From Coriobacteriaceae bacterium (GTDB lineage: Bacteria > Actinomycetota > Coriobacteriia > Coriobacteriales > Atopobiaceae): a stretch of DNA of 64,000 nt. Within the stretch, counting starts at the first letter, position 1. Every line of letters begins with the position of its first letter. The notes below the pieces were generated by a model, which did no database searches, was not told where the DNA came from, and saw only the letters and a list, made by a program, of their open reading frames with translations. The DNA lies in NCBI GenBank assembly GCA_004557505.1, contig SFGZ01000009.1, positions 1 through 64,000 on the forward strand. The letters run 5' to 3'. A program made the translations under genes and the position numbers. This document shows positions 24,306-33,867 of this stretch, in pieces.

Positions 24306-24566
24306 ATGGGTTGCGCCTCAGCGCAAGAAATAACTATAGGATCGCGCGGGGCACAAGTCAACACCACGAAACGCCTTCACAGACTGGACAGAAGCGCCGC
24401 CGGCGGGGCGACCGAGGCCTGCACCACCGTCGGGGCGGCCAAGCCAAAGCTTGCGAGGCCGTCGCACTCCGCTGCCGGAGCGGTTGGCAAGGACGCCATG
24501 CTCCGCCGGCGGGATTGCGCGGCAGTACCACCTGCGAGGCCGCCGCGCGCCGTCGCTCGCACCCCC

Positions 24567-25364
24567 CTACCCCAGCTCCTCAAGGATCCTGCGCATCTCC
24601 CTCTGCACCCCATGCTCGACGTTGGTGCCCACGACCCTCTCGGCGATCTGCTTCACCGCGTAGCGCGCGTTGCCCATCACGTACGGATGCCCCACATAGC
24701 GCAGCATCGCGTAGTCGTTCATCGAGTCGCCAAACGCGACCACGTCCGCGCGGTCGATGCCGTAGTATCCGAGCAGCGCTTCCAGCCCCGTCGCCTTGTT
24801 GATCCCCTTAGGCGTGACGTCAATCCAGGTCTTGCCCGACGGCATGAACGAGAAGACATCGCCCAGCTCGCGCTCGAGCACATAGACCATGTCCATGATC
24901 TCGTGCGGACGGTCGTAACAAATTGCGGCCTTGATGATGCTCACGTCCGGTGACGGCGGATCGTACACGCGCTCGGCGTTGGGGAGGTCCTTGTCGAGCT
25001 CACGCACGTAGGTGCTCTGGTCGTCGAGCAGGAAGGTGTGCGTGCGATCGTACAGCACCAGGTGGAAGCAATCGAACTCCTGGCAGGTGCGGAACAGCCT
25101 CAGCACCGCGCGAGTCGAGAAGACCTCGCGGTCGAGCAGCTGCCCGTCGGCATAGACCTGCGTGCCGATGGATGCCACGTAGTCGATCCTGTCGGCCACG
25201 GGCTCGAATATCCATCGCAGCGTATCGTACCTGCGCCCGGAGCTCGCGCAGAAGAGGACTCCGCGCTCGCGCAGCGCGTCGATGAGCTCGAAGGTCTCTT
25301 CTGGCAGCAGCGAGTTCTCGTCGAGCAGGGTGCCGTCCATGTCGGACGCTATGAGTCGTATCAT
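24567..25364 (-). CDS. Cof-type HAD-superfamily phosphatase
   Basis: At 265 residues this is a HAD IIB (Cof) hydrolase. Motif I is SDMDGTLLDE (residues 7-16), motif II the serine in FCASSGRRY, motif III the lysine in PKGINKATGLEALL and motif IV VAFGDSMNDYAML. Such enzymes remove phosphate from sugar phosphates or cofactors such as PLP or FMN precursors; the substrate is not predictable. Its ATG overlaps the stop of the upstream HAD gene (TAATG) and its ribosome site GAAGGAGGAG lies within that gene's last codons, so the two are translationally coupled. The 260 bases between this gene and the tRNA contain nothing obvious. Confidence 0.88.
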   Translation of the reverse strand: MIRLIASDMDGTLLDENSLLPEETFELIDALRERGVLFCASSGRRYDTLRWIFEPVADRIDYVASIGTQVYADGQLLDREVFSTRAVLRLFRTCQEFDCFHLVLYDRTHTFLLDDQSTYVRELDKDLPNAERVYDPPSPDVSIIKAAICYDRPHEIMDMVYVLERELGDVFSFMPSGKTWIDVTPKGINKATGLEALLGYYGIDRADVVAFGDSMNDYAMLRYVGHPYVMGNARYAVKQIAERVVGTNVEHGVQREMRRILEELG

Positions 25365-26212
25365 TACTCCTCCTTCAAAAAGGATGGGACCTCGTGCGCC
25401 CGCGCGGCGCGGGCGATCTCAAACAGCGCGTCGGCAACGCCCTCGTCCGCAGATGCGCCGCATCTAAAGTTGGAGACCCGCTTGACCTCGTCCGTCGCAT
25501 TGGCCACGGCGACGGAGTAGTGGACCTCGCCCAGAATCGCAACGTCATTGCCCGAGTCGCCAAAGACCACGGTCTCGTCGCGCGTGGCCCCCACGGCATC
25601 GAGGATGATGTCGAGGGCCGACGCCTTGTTGATGCCAAGCGGCAGCACGTCGAACCAGTTGGGGACCGTCATGACGGTCTCCACCTCGGGGCATGCCTCG
25701 GCAATGAGCCGCTGGCAGTAGGCGCGGCGCTCCTCGTCGCCGTTGCAGGCGATGGCTGCGGCAATGAAGTCGATGCCCGGAACGTCGACCACGCGCCCGC
25801 CTGTGAAGCGGACCAGCCGCTCATACTCGTTCATCTCCTCCTCAGAGGCACCCACCACATAGGCGGGGTTGAAGAGGTTCGTGTCCATGGGATAGCAGAT
25901 CAGGAACATGCCGCGCTCTGGCTTGAGTGCGGCGGCGATGCGCTCGAGCCACTCGTGGGGAATGGAGTAGGTCCACACGTCGCGCCCGTCCACGCGCACG
26001 CGCTTGCCGTTGGACATGATGCCCGTCATGAAGCACGACTCGTCCATGTGGAAGAAGCGCATGAGCTCCACGTAGTCGCGCCCCGTGGCGGGGCCAAAGT
26101 GGACCCCGGCGTTGGTGACGTCGTGGATGGCCTCGAGCGTACGTGGCGAGACGTGCCGCGCGCCAAACGGAATGAGCGTGTTGTCCATGTCGGAGAGAAC
26201 GAGCTTGATCAA
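25364..26212 (-). CDS. Cof-type HAD-superfamily phosphatase, second paralogue
   Basis: The 282-residue protein has the same HAD IIB layout: SDMDNTLIPFG, FGPATGRDY, GINKASALDIIL and VVFGDSGNDVAIL. It differs in the first motif (DMDNT instead of DMDGT), a change seen in some active members. TTG 26212 is chosen as start because MIKLVLSDMDNT then fits the usual N-terminus and GGGGG lies about 8 bases upstream; the frame runs open much further without sense. It is directly coupled to its paralogue. 26213-26426 has no gene. Confidence 0.85.
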   Translation of the reverse strand: MIKLVLSDMDNTLIPFGARHVSPRTLEAIHDVTNAGVHFGPATGRDYVELMRFFHMDESCFMTGIMSNGKRVRVDGRDVWTYSIPHEWLERIAAALKPERGMFLICYPMDTNLFNPAYVVGASEEEMNEYERLVRFTGGRVVDVPGIDFIAAAIACNGDEERRAYCQRLIAEACPEVETVMTVPNWFDVLPLGINKASALDIILDAVGATRDETVVFGDSGNDVAILGEVHYSVAVANATDEVKRVSNFRCGASADEGVADALFEIARAARAHEVPSFLKEE

Positions 26213-26426
26213 GGAGATACCCCCGGGGGAACGTGGTTGAGCGGCCCTACGTACCATCATAGGGGTGCGCGAACGCAGAGCAACCGGCATGTGCGTCAGG
26301 CACAGGCAAGCTCCGCGAAAGACGACCTCGACGGGCATCCCCACGCGCGGGCGAGAGACCGACCGCGCGCCGACGCCGTTGGCCCAACCCGCGAGCGGCC
26401 CCGCGCGCGGGTGAGAGACCCCGTGC

Positions 26427-26984
26427 CTAGCGCCGCTGCGGCCTGCCCCCAGCCAGCGCGTCGTCACGGTCGATGCGCGCGAGGATGTGCTCCAGGTCGA
26501 GCACACCCGGCAGCCTCACGGGGCGCTCGCCCGACGGGTGGATCACAAGGGTCCTGAAGCCCGTCCCGCACCGCACGCCAACCCACTCCATGCGTTCGAT
26601 CTGGTCGTATCTCACCGTGCGCAGACACCCCACGTAGGGCCTCACGTCCATGAAGTCGTCGTAGAGAGAGGCGCGGTAGCGCCGTATGAACGCCCACAGC
26701 ACAGAGAGCACTATCACAAAGGACGAGAAGAACGGCATCACCACATCCGCGCTGGCATCAAAGCCGCCCACGTCGCAGAGCCAGCCCAGCATGAGCCCGA
26801 TCGACCCCATGAGCACCATCGCGAACGCGAGAGAGCGCGAGAGGGCCGAGGAGATCACGTAGGTGTCATGGTGGCTGTGATGGCGCTCAGAGATGCCGAC
26901 GCTGCCCGCCCACTCAACGAGACAGGCCAGCACGGGCAGCACGGCGGACGCCACCGAGAAGAGGTCTGCCGCCTCGGGGCTCAT
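26427..26984 (-). CDS. Small membrane protein of unknown function
   Basis: The 185-residue protein has three to four hydrophobic segments (AADLFSVASAVLPVLACLV, SLAFAMVLMGSIGLMLGWL, VVMPFFSSFVIVLSVLWAFI), followed by a soluble C-terminal part with a bacterial PH-like pattern (VRYDQIERMEWVGVRCGTGF...LVIHPSGERPVRLPGV). This suggests a membrane-anchored domain facing the cytoplasm. It overlaps the pepT stop (ATGA at 26984-26981), so both are co-translated. I recognise no named family. Confidence 0.75.
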   Translation of the reverse strand: MSPEAADLFSVASAVLPVLACLVEWAGSVGISERHHSHHDTYVISSALSRSLAFAMVLMGSIGLMLGWLCDVGGFDASADVVMPFFSSFVIVLSVLWAFIRRYRASLYDDFMDVRPYVGCLRTVRYDQIERMEWVGVRCGTGFRTLVIHPSGERPVRLPGVLDLEHILARIDRDDALAGGRPQRR

Positions 26985-28243
26985 CGCGTCGCCTGCGGGC
27001 CTGCCGCCTGCGGGACGGCGAACTTCGCCACCAGGTTCTGGAGGATGTCGACCATGGTCTCGAGCGAGGACACGGGAATGAACTCGCGCACCGAGTGTGC
27101 GTTGTAGCCCCCGGTCGCGATGTTAGGGCACGGCAGGCCGCGCAGCGAGAGCTGCGAGCCGTCGGTGCCACCGCGCACGGCGATGACCTGGGGCTCAATG
27201 CCAGCCTCGCGGTTGGCGGCAAGGGCGTTCCCGATGAGGAAGGGACAGTCGCCGAAGGCCTCGGCCATGTTGCGGTACTGCTCGCGCACCGTGACCGTGA
27301 CGGTTCCCTCGCCGTAACGCTTGTTCAGAAACGTCGCGATGTCACAAAGCGCCTGCTGGCGCTGCGAGAAGATCCGGGCTTCGTGGTCGCGCACGATGTA
27401 GGAGAGCGTGAGCTCGGCGGCGGTCCCGCGAATCACCGTGGGATGGTAGAAGCCCTCGCGGCCGCTCGTGTGCTCGGGCCTTTCGGCGACAGGTACCAGC
27501 CGATCGAACTCGGAGGCAACCGCGATGGCGTTCACCATCACGTCCTTGGCCGAACCCGGATGCACCATCACGCCGCGAACGCGCACCAGGGCCTCGGCGG
27601 CGTTGAACGTCTCGTAGCTGAACTCGCCCAGCGCCTCGCCGTCGACGGTGTAGCCCCAGGCCGCGCCGAGCCTCTCGAGGTCGAGCAGGGCTGCACCGTG
27701 ACCGATCTCCTCGTCGGGAACAAAGGCCAGTTTGAGCGTGGGATGCGGAATGCTCGGGTCTGCGAGGAGGCGCGCCGCAAGCGCGCAGATCTCGGCGACG
27801 CCGGCCTTGTCGTCCGCGCCGAGCAGCGTCGTGCCGTCGGAGCACACGATGTCCTGGCCCACGAAGCCCTCGAGGTCGGGCACCTGCTCGGGGGTGGTCA
27901 CGACGGGCTGGCCGTCCACGACGCCGGCCACCAGGTCACCGCCCTCGTAGCGCACCACGTGCGGGCGCACGCCCAGCGAGGGGGCGTCGGCGGTGGTGTC
28001 GATGTGCGCGCACAGGCAGAGTGCGGGCAGTCCCTCGGCGCCCGCCGAGGCTGGCACAGTGCCCAGGACGTAGGCGTGCTCGTCAACGCTCACGTCCTCG
28101 CAGCCCATGGTGGAAAGCTCGTCCGCCAAAAGGTGCGCCATGCCGTGCTCCAGGGGACTCGAGGGCACCTCCTCCTCGTTATCCTGGTCAGAGGGAGAGT
28201 CAACCTGCACGTAGCGCAGGAAGCGCTCGAGAACGTCGCTCAT
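26981..28243 (-). CDS. pepT: Peptidase T (tripeptide aminopeptidase)
   Basis: The 420-residue protein is an M20-family di-zinc aminopeptidase that removes the N-terminal residue from tripeptides in the cytoplasm. Visible ligands are H in LCAHIDTTAD, D in LLGADDKAG (bridging Asp), EE in FVPDEEIGHG, D in YTVDGEALGEF and H in GGYNAHSVREF. RGGTDGSQLSLRGLPCPNI is the PepT signature. The length fits PepT (about 410). ATG 28243 is chosen for GGAAAGGAAG upstream; the longer frame is spurious. It is followed with overlap by a membrane-protein gene. Confidence 0.93.
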   Translation of the reverse strand: MSDVLERFLRYVQVDSPSDQDNEEEVPSSPLEHGMAHLLADELSTMGCEDVSVDEHAYVLGTVPASAGAEGLPALCLCAHIDTTADAPSLGVRPHVVRYEGGDLVAGVVDGQPVVTTPEQVPDLEGFVGQDIVCSDGTTLLGADDKAGVAEICALAARLLADPSIPHPTLKLAFVPDEEIGHGAALLDLERLGAAWGYTVDGEALGEFSYETFNAAEALVRVRGVMVHPGSAKDVMVNAIAVASEFDRLVPVAERPEHTSGREGFYHPTVIRGTAAELTLSYIVRDHEARIFSQRQQALCDIATFLNKRYGEGTVTVTVREQYRNMAEAFGDCPFLIGNALAANREAGIEPQVIAVRGGTDGSQLSLRGLPCPNIATGGYNAHSVREFIPVSSLETMVDILQNLVAKFAVPQAAGPQATR

Positions 28244-28388
28244 GCGGCCTTCCTTTCCGGTTGCCGTCGTTGGGCCCGCCGCGCGCGAGCCCCTTTGGTC
28301 ATCAGCCGAAAGTCTACACCCTTGCAGAGAGGGACGCCCCCTCCCCATGAGACGGCCGCGCCGCGCCATCCGCAAGGAGACCGGATGC

Positions 28389-28532
28389 GTCACACATTCG
28401 GGGTACGAATGTGTATCGACCTGCGCGGGTCACACATTCGGGCGCGATTGTGTGACGGGCCGCAACACGTTCGGTACCCGATCGTGTATCGACCTGCGCG
28501 GGTCACAGCTTCGGGCGCGATTGTGTGACCCG
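28389..28532. repeat. Tandem array of alternating hairpins (A-B-A'-B')
   Basis: A unit of about 65 bases occurs twice. Element A, ACACATTCG-GGGTA-CGAATGTGT, is followed by ATCGACCTGCGCGGG and element B, GTCACACA...TGTGTGAC with loop TTCGGGCGCGAT. The second copy has A' (ACACG...CGTGT) and B' (GTCACA...TGTGAC). The stem of A' keeps pairing through an A-T to G-C change, so structure is conserved. The array fills most of the 315-base gap between the activase and pepT genes on the minus strand. It may serve as terminator, mRNA processing site or mobile short repeat. Confidence 0.75.
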
Positions 28533-28558
28533 CGAGGCTTCGGTGCCACTCCCCTCCC

Positions 28559-31500
28559 CTACTTTGTCACGCCTGCGCGGCGTCTGGCATCCTCGATCTG
28601 GGCGAGTTGCTCGTCCGAGAGGCGGATCGCCGGCGCGCCGCGGCCCATGTCGCCCTCGCTCACGATGGAGTCGTGGTGGTAGCGCGACTCGTCCACGTAG
28701 GGCGCCACGGCGTCGTTTGCCGTGGGGTCGTTGGGGTTCTCCAGCCGGAAGCCCCGCGCATGGTTGTTGCGGTAGTTCTCCTTGGCCACGCTGATCATGA
28801 GCTTGATGCGGTTGAGCTGGTTCACCTCGGAGGCGCCGGGGTCGTAGTCCACGGCCACGATGTTGCTCTCGGGGTGCATCTGGCGCAGGCGCTTGATCAC
28901 GGACTTGCCCACCACGTGGTTAGGCAGGCACGCGAAGGGCTGCGCGCACACGATGTTGGGCGTGCCATGCTCGATGAGGTCGATCATCTCGGCCGTGAGC
29001 AGCCAGCCCTCGCCCATGGTGTTGCAGAGCGAGAGGACCCGCTCGGCCTTCTCGGCAAGCTCGAAGATGTCCTCATAGGGCTCGAAGCGCGAGGACTGGG
29101 CCAGCATGCGGTCGATGGGCTTGCGGGCGGCCTCGATGAGCTTGATGCCCGCCATGTGCGTGAGGCGCTTGGAGGCCTTGGAGCCAAGCTCGCCCTTCAT
29201 GTTGATGGGACTCGTGAGGCCAAAGAGGAAGAAGTCGACAAGGCCGGGCACGTTGGCCTCGCAACCCTCGGCCTCGATGACCTTGACCAGCTGGTTGTTG
29301 GCCGTGGGGTGGAACTTGACGAGAATCTCGCCAACCACGCCCACGCGCGGCTTAGAGCGGTCGTTCACCAGCGGGATCCGGTCGAAGGCCGTGATGGTCT
29401 CCCGGCAGATCTGCTCGAAGCCGCGCTTGTTAAGCGTGGGTATGGCCTCCTTCATGCGGGCCATGTACGAGTCGTGCAGCGCGTTGACCGAGCCCTTCTC
29501 GGCCTCGTACGGGCGGGTGCGGTAGACGCACTGCATCATGAGGTCGCCATAGAGCAGGATGTAGATCGCCTTGACGAGAAGCGCCGGGTCCTTGATGGAC
29601 CAGCCGGGGTTGTCCTCGTCAAGCCCGGTGGCCATGTTGATCGAGATCACGGGGATATCGGGGTGGCCGCTCTCGCGCAGCGCCTTGCGGATGAGGGCGA
29701 TGTAGTTGGTGGCGCGGCAGCCGCCGCCGGTCTGGGAGATGAGGACGGCCGTGTGCGAGAGGTCGTACTTGCCGCTCTCGATGGCCTCCATGATCTGCCC
29801 CACCGTGAGGATGGACGGGTAGCAGATGTCGTTGTTCACATACTTCAGGCCGGCGTCGACCGCACCCTGGTCGACGGAGGGCAGAAGCACCATGTTGTAG
29901 CCGTAGTCGCGCAGCAATACCTCGACAAGCTCGAAGTGTACGGGGCTCATCTGCGGGGCCAGGATGGTGTAGCGGGCGTCCTGCATCTCCTTGGTGTAGC
30001 GAACCTTCTGGAAGGCCGCGCTCTCGGCAGTGCGGTAGACGGGCGTGCGGCGAGAGAGGTCGGTCTTGCGGGCGCGCTCGAGCGAGCCGTCGGCCAGGCG
30101 CACACCCACGGGCTCGACCTCCTTGGCCTCGCCATCGGCGGTCCTCTCCTCAAGCCGCTCCTGCTGCTCCTTGAGGGCCGCCATCAGCGAACGGATGCGG
30201 ATGCGCGCGGCACCGAGGTTGGAGACCTGGTCGATCTTGAGCACCGTGTAGATCTTGCCGGAGGCCTCGAGGATCTCCTGGACCTGGTCGGTGGTCAGGG
30301 CATCGAGGCCGCAGCCAAACGAGAAGAGCTGGATGAGGTCGAGGTCGTTGCGGGTGGCCACGAAGCGGGCGGCGCGGTAGAGGCGGCTGTGGAACATCCA
30401 CTGGTCGACCACGCGGATGGGCCGCTCGGGGCTCATCTTGTGCGCCACCGAGTCCTCGGTGAGCACCGCAAATCCAAAGGAGTGTACGAGCTCGGGGATG
30501 GCGTGGTTGATCTCGGGGTCGTTGTGGTAGGGGCGCCCGGCGAGCACGATGCCGCGGGCGTTGTGCTCCTCCATCCAGGCCAGCGCCTCGTCGCCGGCGC
30601 GGTGCATGGCGCGCTTGAAGTCGATGTCGGCCTGCCAGGCAGCATTCACGGCCTCATCAATCTCTGAACGGGTGATATGGGCGCCCTTGAAGCGACCCTT
30701 GCCCTTGGCGGCGTCCTTCTCGCGCTGGACCGAGACAAGCTCGTAGAGGCGGCGCTTGAGCTCGCGCTTGTCGTCATACGGCACGAAGGGCGCGAGGTAC
30801 TCCACGCTGGGGTCGGAGAGCTCGTCCACGTTGAGGCCGAGGGCCTGCGGGTAGCTCATCACGATGGGACAGTTGTAGTGGTTGGTGGCGGTGTCGTCCT
30901 CCTTGCGCTCCCAGCGGATGCAGGGCATCCAGATGAAGTCCGGGTCCTTGGAGAGGAGGTTCATGATGTGGCCGTGGCTGAGCTTGGCCGGGTAGCACGC
31001 GGACTCGGAGGGCATGGACTCGATGCCGGCGTCATAGGTGGCCGCCGAGGTCTGGTCGGAGAGGACCACCGAGAATCCCAGCTTGGTGAAGAACTCGTGC
31101 CAGAAGGGGTAGTTCTCGTACATGTTGAGCGCGCGCGGGATGCCCACCGTGCCGCGCGGCGCCGCGTCCTCATCAAGGCAGGGACGGTCAAACAGCAGCT
31201 CGTTCTTGAACTCGAAGAGGTTGGGGGCGTCGTTTTTCGTCTTGCCCGAGCGGCCCGCGCCCTTCTCGCAGCGGTTGCCCGTGATGAAGCGACGGCCGCC
31301 GCCGAAGTCGTTGATCGTGAGCAGGCAGTTGTTGGCGCAGCGCCCGCAGTGGACGTTGGTGTGCCTGACCTTGAGGTTGTCGATGCCCTCACGCGAGAGG
31401 ACCGTCGAGGTGCCCGTGGCACCCGCGCGGTCGCGGGCGAGAAGGGCCGCGCCATAGGCACCCATGCAGCCGGCGATGTCGGGACGGATCACCTGGCGGC

Positions 31501-33247
31501 CGGTGAGCAGCTCGAAGGCGCGCAGGGTGGCGTCGCTCATGAAGGTGCCGCCCTGGGCCACGCAGTACGTGCCAATCTCGTCGAAGTCGCGCAGCTTGAT
31601 GACCTTGAACAGCGCGTTCTTTATCACGGAGTACGAGAGGCCCGCAGCCACGTCGCCGATGGTCGCCCCCTCCTTCTGCGCCTGCTTGACGCGGGAGTTC
31701 ATGAAGACGGTGCAACGGCTGCCCAGGTCGACGGGGGCCTTCGCGGTCAAGGCGACCTTGGCGAAGTCCTGGACGCTCATGTCCATGGACTTGGCGAAGC
31801 TCTCGATGAACGATCCGCAGCCCGACGAGCAGGCCTCGTTGAGCATGATGTGCTCGATGACGCCGTTGCGCACCTGGAGGCACTTCATGTCCTGGCCGCC
31901 GATGTCGAGGATGAACTCGACGCCGGGGACGAAGGCCTTCGCGCCGCGCAGGTGGGCGACGGTCTCGATCTCGCCGGAGTCGGCGCGCAGGGCCTCGATG
32001 AGGATGCCCTCGCCGTAGCCGGTGGTGGTCACGTGGCCGATGGTCACTCCCTCGGGCATGGCGTCGTAGATGCCGTCCATGATGTGGCGCGCGGTGCCCA
32101 GGACGTCGCCGTTGTTGTTGCCGTACCAGGTGTAGAGCAGCTCGCCGGCCTCGCCGACCACGGCGCACTTCATGGTGGTGGAGCCGGCGTCGATGCCGAT
32201 GAAGACGCGGCCTTGGTAGCTGGCAAGGTCTCCCTTGGGCACGACCTCCCTATCGTGGCGCTCCTTGAACGCCTGGTAGTCCGCCTCGGTGGCAAAGAGC
32301 GGGTCCAGGCGCTGGACCTCGGAGCCCTGGATGTCCTTCAGCTGCCCGAGGGAGCGGATGACGTCGGCGAAGGTCACGCGCCTCTCGGACTCACCCGCCA
32401 GCGCCGCGCCGGTGGCAACGAAGAGGTGCGCGTTGGCGGGGACCACGCGGTGCCCCTCGTCGAGGCGAAGCGTGATGTAGAAGCGACGGCGCAGCTCGGA
32501 GAGGTACTGCAGCGGGCCGCCGAGAAAGGCCACGTAGCCCTTGATGGGGTGGCCGCAGGCCAGGCCCGAGACGGTCTGCGTGACAACGGCCTGGAAGATG
32601 GAGGCGGCCACGTCCTCGGGGCGGGCGCCCTCGTTGAGCAGCGGCTGGACGTCCGACTTGGCGAAGACGCCGCAGCGGCTGGCGATGGGGTGGATCTGGG
32701 TGGCACCTTTGGCCAGCTCGTTGAGGCCCATGGCGTCGGTCTTGAGCAGGCTGGCCATCTGGTCGATGAAGGCGCCCGTGCCGCCGGCGCAGGTGCCGTT
32801 CATGCGCTGCTCGATGCCGTTGTCGAAGTAGATGATCTTTGCGTCCTCGCCACCCAGCTCGATGGCGACGTCGGTCTGGGGGATGAGGGTCTCCACGGCA
32901 CGCTTGGAGGCGATGACCTCCTGGACGAACTCGAGATCGAGCCACTTTGCCAGAAGCATGCCGCCGGAGCCGGTGATCGAGACGCGCATGGGGGCGTCTC
33001 CCACGACGCGCTGGGCGCGGGCGAAGAGCTCCCTGGCCGTGGCGCGGATGTCGGTGTGGTGGCGCTCGTAGTTGGCGTAGACCAGGTTGCCGGACTCGTC
33101 GATCACGGCCAGCTTGACCGTGGTCGAGCCCACGTCGATGCCCAGGCGCAGGTCGGTGCCGGTGAAGTCCTGCGGCGTCGCGGGGTAGAGCTCCGCGCCG
33201 TCCTGGGCAAGCCCGAGCGGCTCTGCGGTTGCGTTGTTCTCGGTCAT
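28559..33247 (-). CDS. 2-hydroxyacyl-CoA dehydratase activase with fused dehydratase-like domains
   Basis: At 1562 residues this is the large form of the HgdC/BadF-type activator. Two ASKHA ATPase domains follow each other: LRLGIDVGSTTVKLAV (from about 33; ELGGEDAK, NGTCAGGTGAF) and VFIGIDAGSTTMKCAV (from about 355; DIGGQDMK, NEACSSGCGSFIE, whose cysteines hold a 4Fe-4S cluster between subunits). A Cys-rich link (HCGRCANNC, GNRCEKGAG) leads to DUF2229/COG3580-like and COG3581-like parts with further cysteines. Activators use ATP to push an electron into the dehydratase for anaerobic amino-acid or hydroxy-acid fermentation. The actual partner and substrate are unclear. Start overlaps the TetR stop by one base. 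Confidence 0.88.
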   Translation of the reverse strand: MTENNATAEPLGLAQDGAELYPATPQDFTGTDLRLGIDVGSTTVKLAVIDESGNLVYANYERHHTDIRATARELFARAQRVVGDAPMRVSITGSGGMLLAKWLDLEFVQEVIASKRAVETLIPQTDVAIELGGEDAKIIYFDNGIEQRMNGTCAGGTGAFIDQMASLLKTDAMGLNELAKGATQIHPIASRCGVFAKSDVQPLLNEGARPEDVAASIFQAVVTQTVSGLACGHPIKGYVAFLGGPLQYLSELRRRFYITLRLDEGHRVVPANAHLFVATGAALAGESERRVTFADVIRSLGQLKDIQGSEVQRLDPLFATEADYQAFKERHDREVVPKGDLASYQGRVFIGIDAGSTTMKCAVVGEAGELLYTWYGNNNGDVLGTARHIMDGIYDAMPEGVTIGHVTTTGYGEGILIEALRADSGEIETVAHLRGAKAFVPGVEFILDIGGQDMKCLQVRNGVIEHIMLNEACSSGCGSFIESFAKSMDMSVQDFAKVALTAKAPVDLGSRCTVFMNSRVKQAQKEGATIGDVAAGLSYSVIKNALFKVIKLRDFDEIGTYCVAQGGTFMSDATLRAFELLTGRQVIRPDIAGCMGAYGAALLARDRAGATGTSTVLSREGIDNLKVRHTNVHCGRCANNCLLTINDFGGGRRFITGNRCEKGAGRSGKTKNDAPNLFEFKNELLFDRPCLDEDAAPRGTVGIPRALNMYENYPFWHEFFTKLGFSVVLSDQTSAATYDAGIESMPSESACYPAKLSHGHIMNLLSKDPDFIWMPCIRWERKEDDTATNHYNCPIVMSYPQALGLNVDELSDPSVEYLAPFVPYDDKRELKRRLYELVSVQREKDAAKGKGRFKGAHITRSEIDEAVNAAWQADIDFKRAMHRAGDEALAWMEEHNARGIVLAGRPYHNDPEINHAIPELVHSFGFAVLTEDSVAHKMSPERPIRVVDQWMFHSRLYRAARFVATRNDLDLIQLFSFGCGLDALTTDQVQEILEASGKIYTVLKIDQVSNLGAARIRIRSLMAALKEQQERLEERTADGEAKEVEPVGVRLADGSLERARKTDLSRRTPVYRTAESAAFQKVRYTKEMQDARYTILAPQMSPVHFELVEVLLRDYGYNMVLLPSVDQGAVDAGLKYVNNDICYPSILTVGQIMEAIESGKYDLSHTAVLISQTGGGCRATNYIALIRKALRESGHPDIPVISINMATGLDEDNPGWSIKDPALLVKAIYILLYGDLMMQCVYRTRPYEAEKGSVNALHDSYMARMKEAIPTLNKRGFEQICRETITAFDRIPLVNDRSKPRVGVVGEILVKFHPTANNQLVKVIEAEGCEANVPGLVDFFLFGLTSPINMKGELGSKASKRLTHMAGIKLIEAARKPIDRMLAQSSRFEPYEDIFELAEKAERVLSLCNTMGEGWLLTAEMIDLIEHGTPNIVCAQPFACLPNHVVGKSVIKRLRQMHPESNIVAVDYDPGASEVNQLNRIKLMISVAKENYRNNHARGFRLENPNDPTANDAVAPYVDESRYHHDSIVSEGDMGRGAPAIRLSDEQLAQIEDARRRAGVTK

Positions 33248-33867
33248 CAGTTGTTATCCTCCTCGTCAGGAAGCATGACTGCCAGCGCGAAGCCGGGCAG
33301 GTCGAGCTCTATGGGGCTGTCATACAGGTCGCCGGGGCGCACGAACATGAGGGCGGTCATGATGCGCGCCATGGTGCGCACGCTCTCGCGCATGCCTCCC
33401 TCGAGCCAGCGCAGGAGCACGTCGATGCCGTCGAGCGCGCGGCCGGCCACGACCTCGTGGACCATGGCGCGGATGCGCTGCGAGAACGCCGGGTCGCCAC
33501 CCTCGCCCAGAAGCGGGCGCAGGTACGAGCCGCGCGCCTTGACGTAGGAGAGGATCTCCTGCGAACCCGGGCAGGGCTCCTGGCGGTTGATGGCTTCGGC
33601 CAGCTCGTCGAGATGTACCTGGGAGAGCTGCGCCACCAGCGGGCGGAGTTCCGTCACCGTGTCGCTCTCGATGCGGTTCACGAGGTCCGGGATGTCACGG
33701 TAGTGCGAGTAGAACGTGCGCCGCGTGACGCCCGCGCGGCTGGTCACGGCAGTCACCGTGACGCGGGAGAGGTCGCCCATCGCGGCGATCTCCTCCGCAA
33801 GCGCGTCGCGGAGCGCAAGGCGGGTGCGAACGCTCCGGCGATCAGTGCTGAGCACGCTTTCCTGCAT
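33247..33867 (-). CDS. TetR-family regulator of the activase gene
   Basis: The 206-residue protein has the TetR HTH at about residues 12-60 (RTRLALRDALAEEIAAMGDL, VTAVTSRAGVTRRTFYSHYRDIPDL) and a helical ligand domain with no closer match. Its stop shares a base with the activase ATG (TGATG), so regulator and target are one translational unit, suggesting autoregulation of the activase operon. AAAGG lies upstream of ATG 33867, somewhat far. The ligand is unknown. Confidence 0.85.
   Translation of the reverse strand: MQESVLSTDRRSVRTRLALRDALAEEIAAMGDLSRVTVTAVTSRAGVTRRTFYSHYRDIPDLVNRIESDTVTELRPLVAQLSQVHLDELAEAINRQEPCPGSQEILSYVKARGSYLRPLLGEGGDPAFSQRIRAMVHEVVAGRALDGIDVLLRWLEGGMRESVRTMARIMTALMFVRPGDLYDSPIELDLPGFALAVMLPDEEDNN

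Noticed and set aside
28389..28532. CRISPR array
   Set aside because: The repeats are palindromic units of two types in direct succession, with no unique spacers and no cas genes nearby.
30677..33547. Plus-strand open frame of 956 codons
   Set aside because: Antisense of the activase and TetR genes, low-complexity Val/Leu/Ala/Gly/Asp content, no ribosome site or motif.
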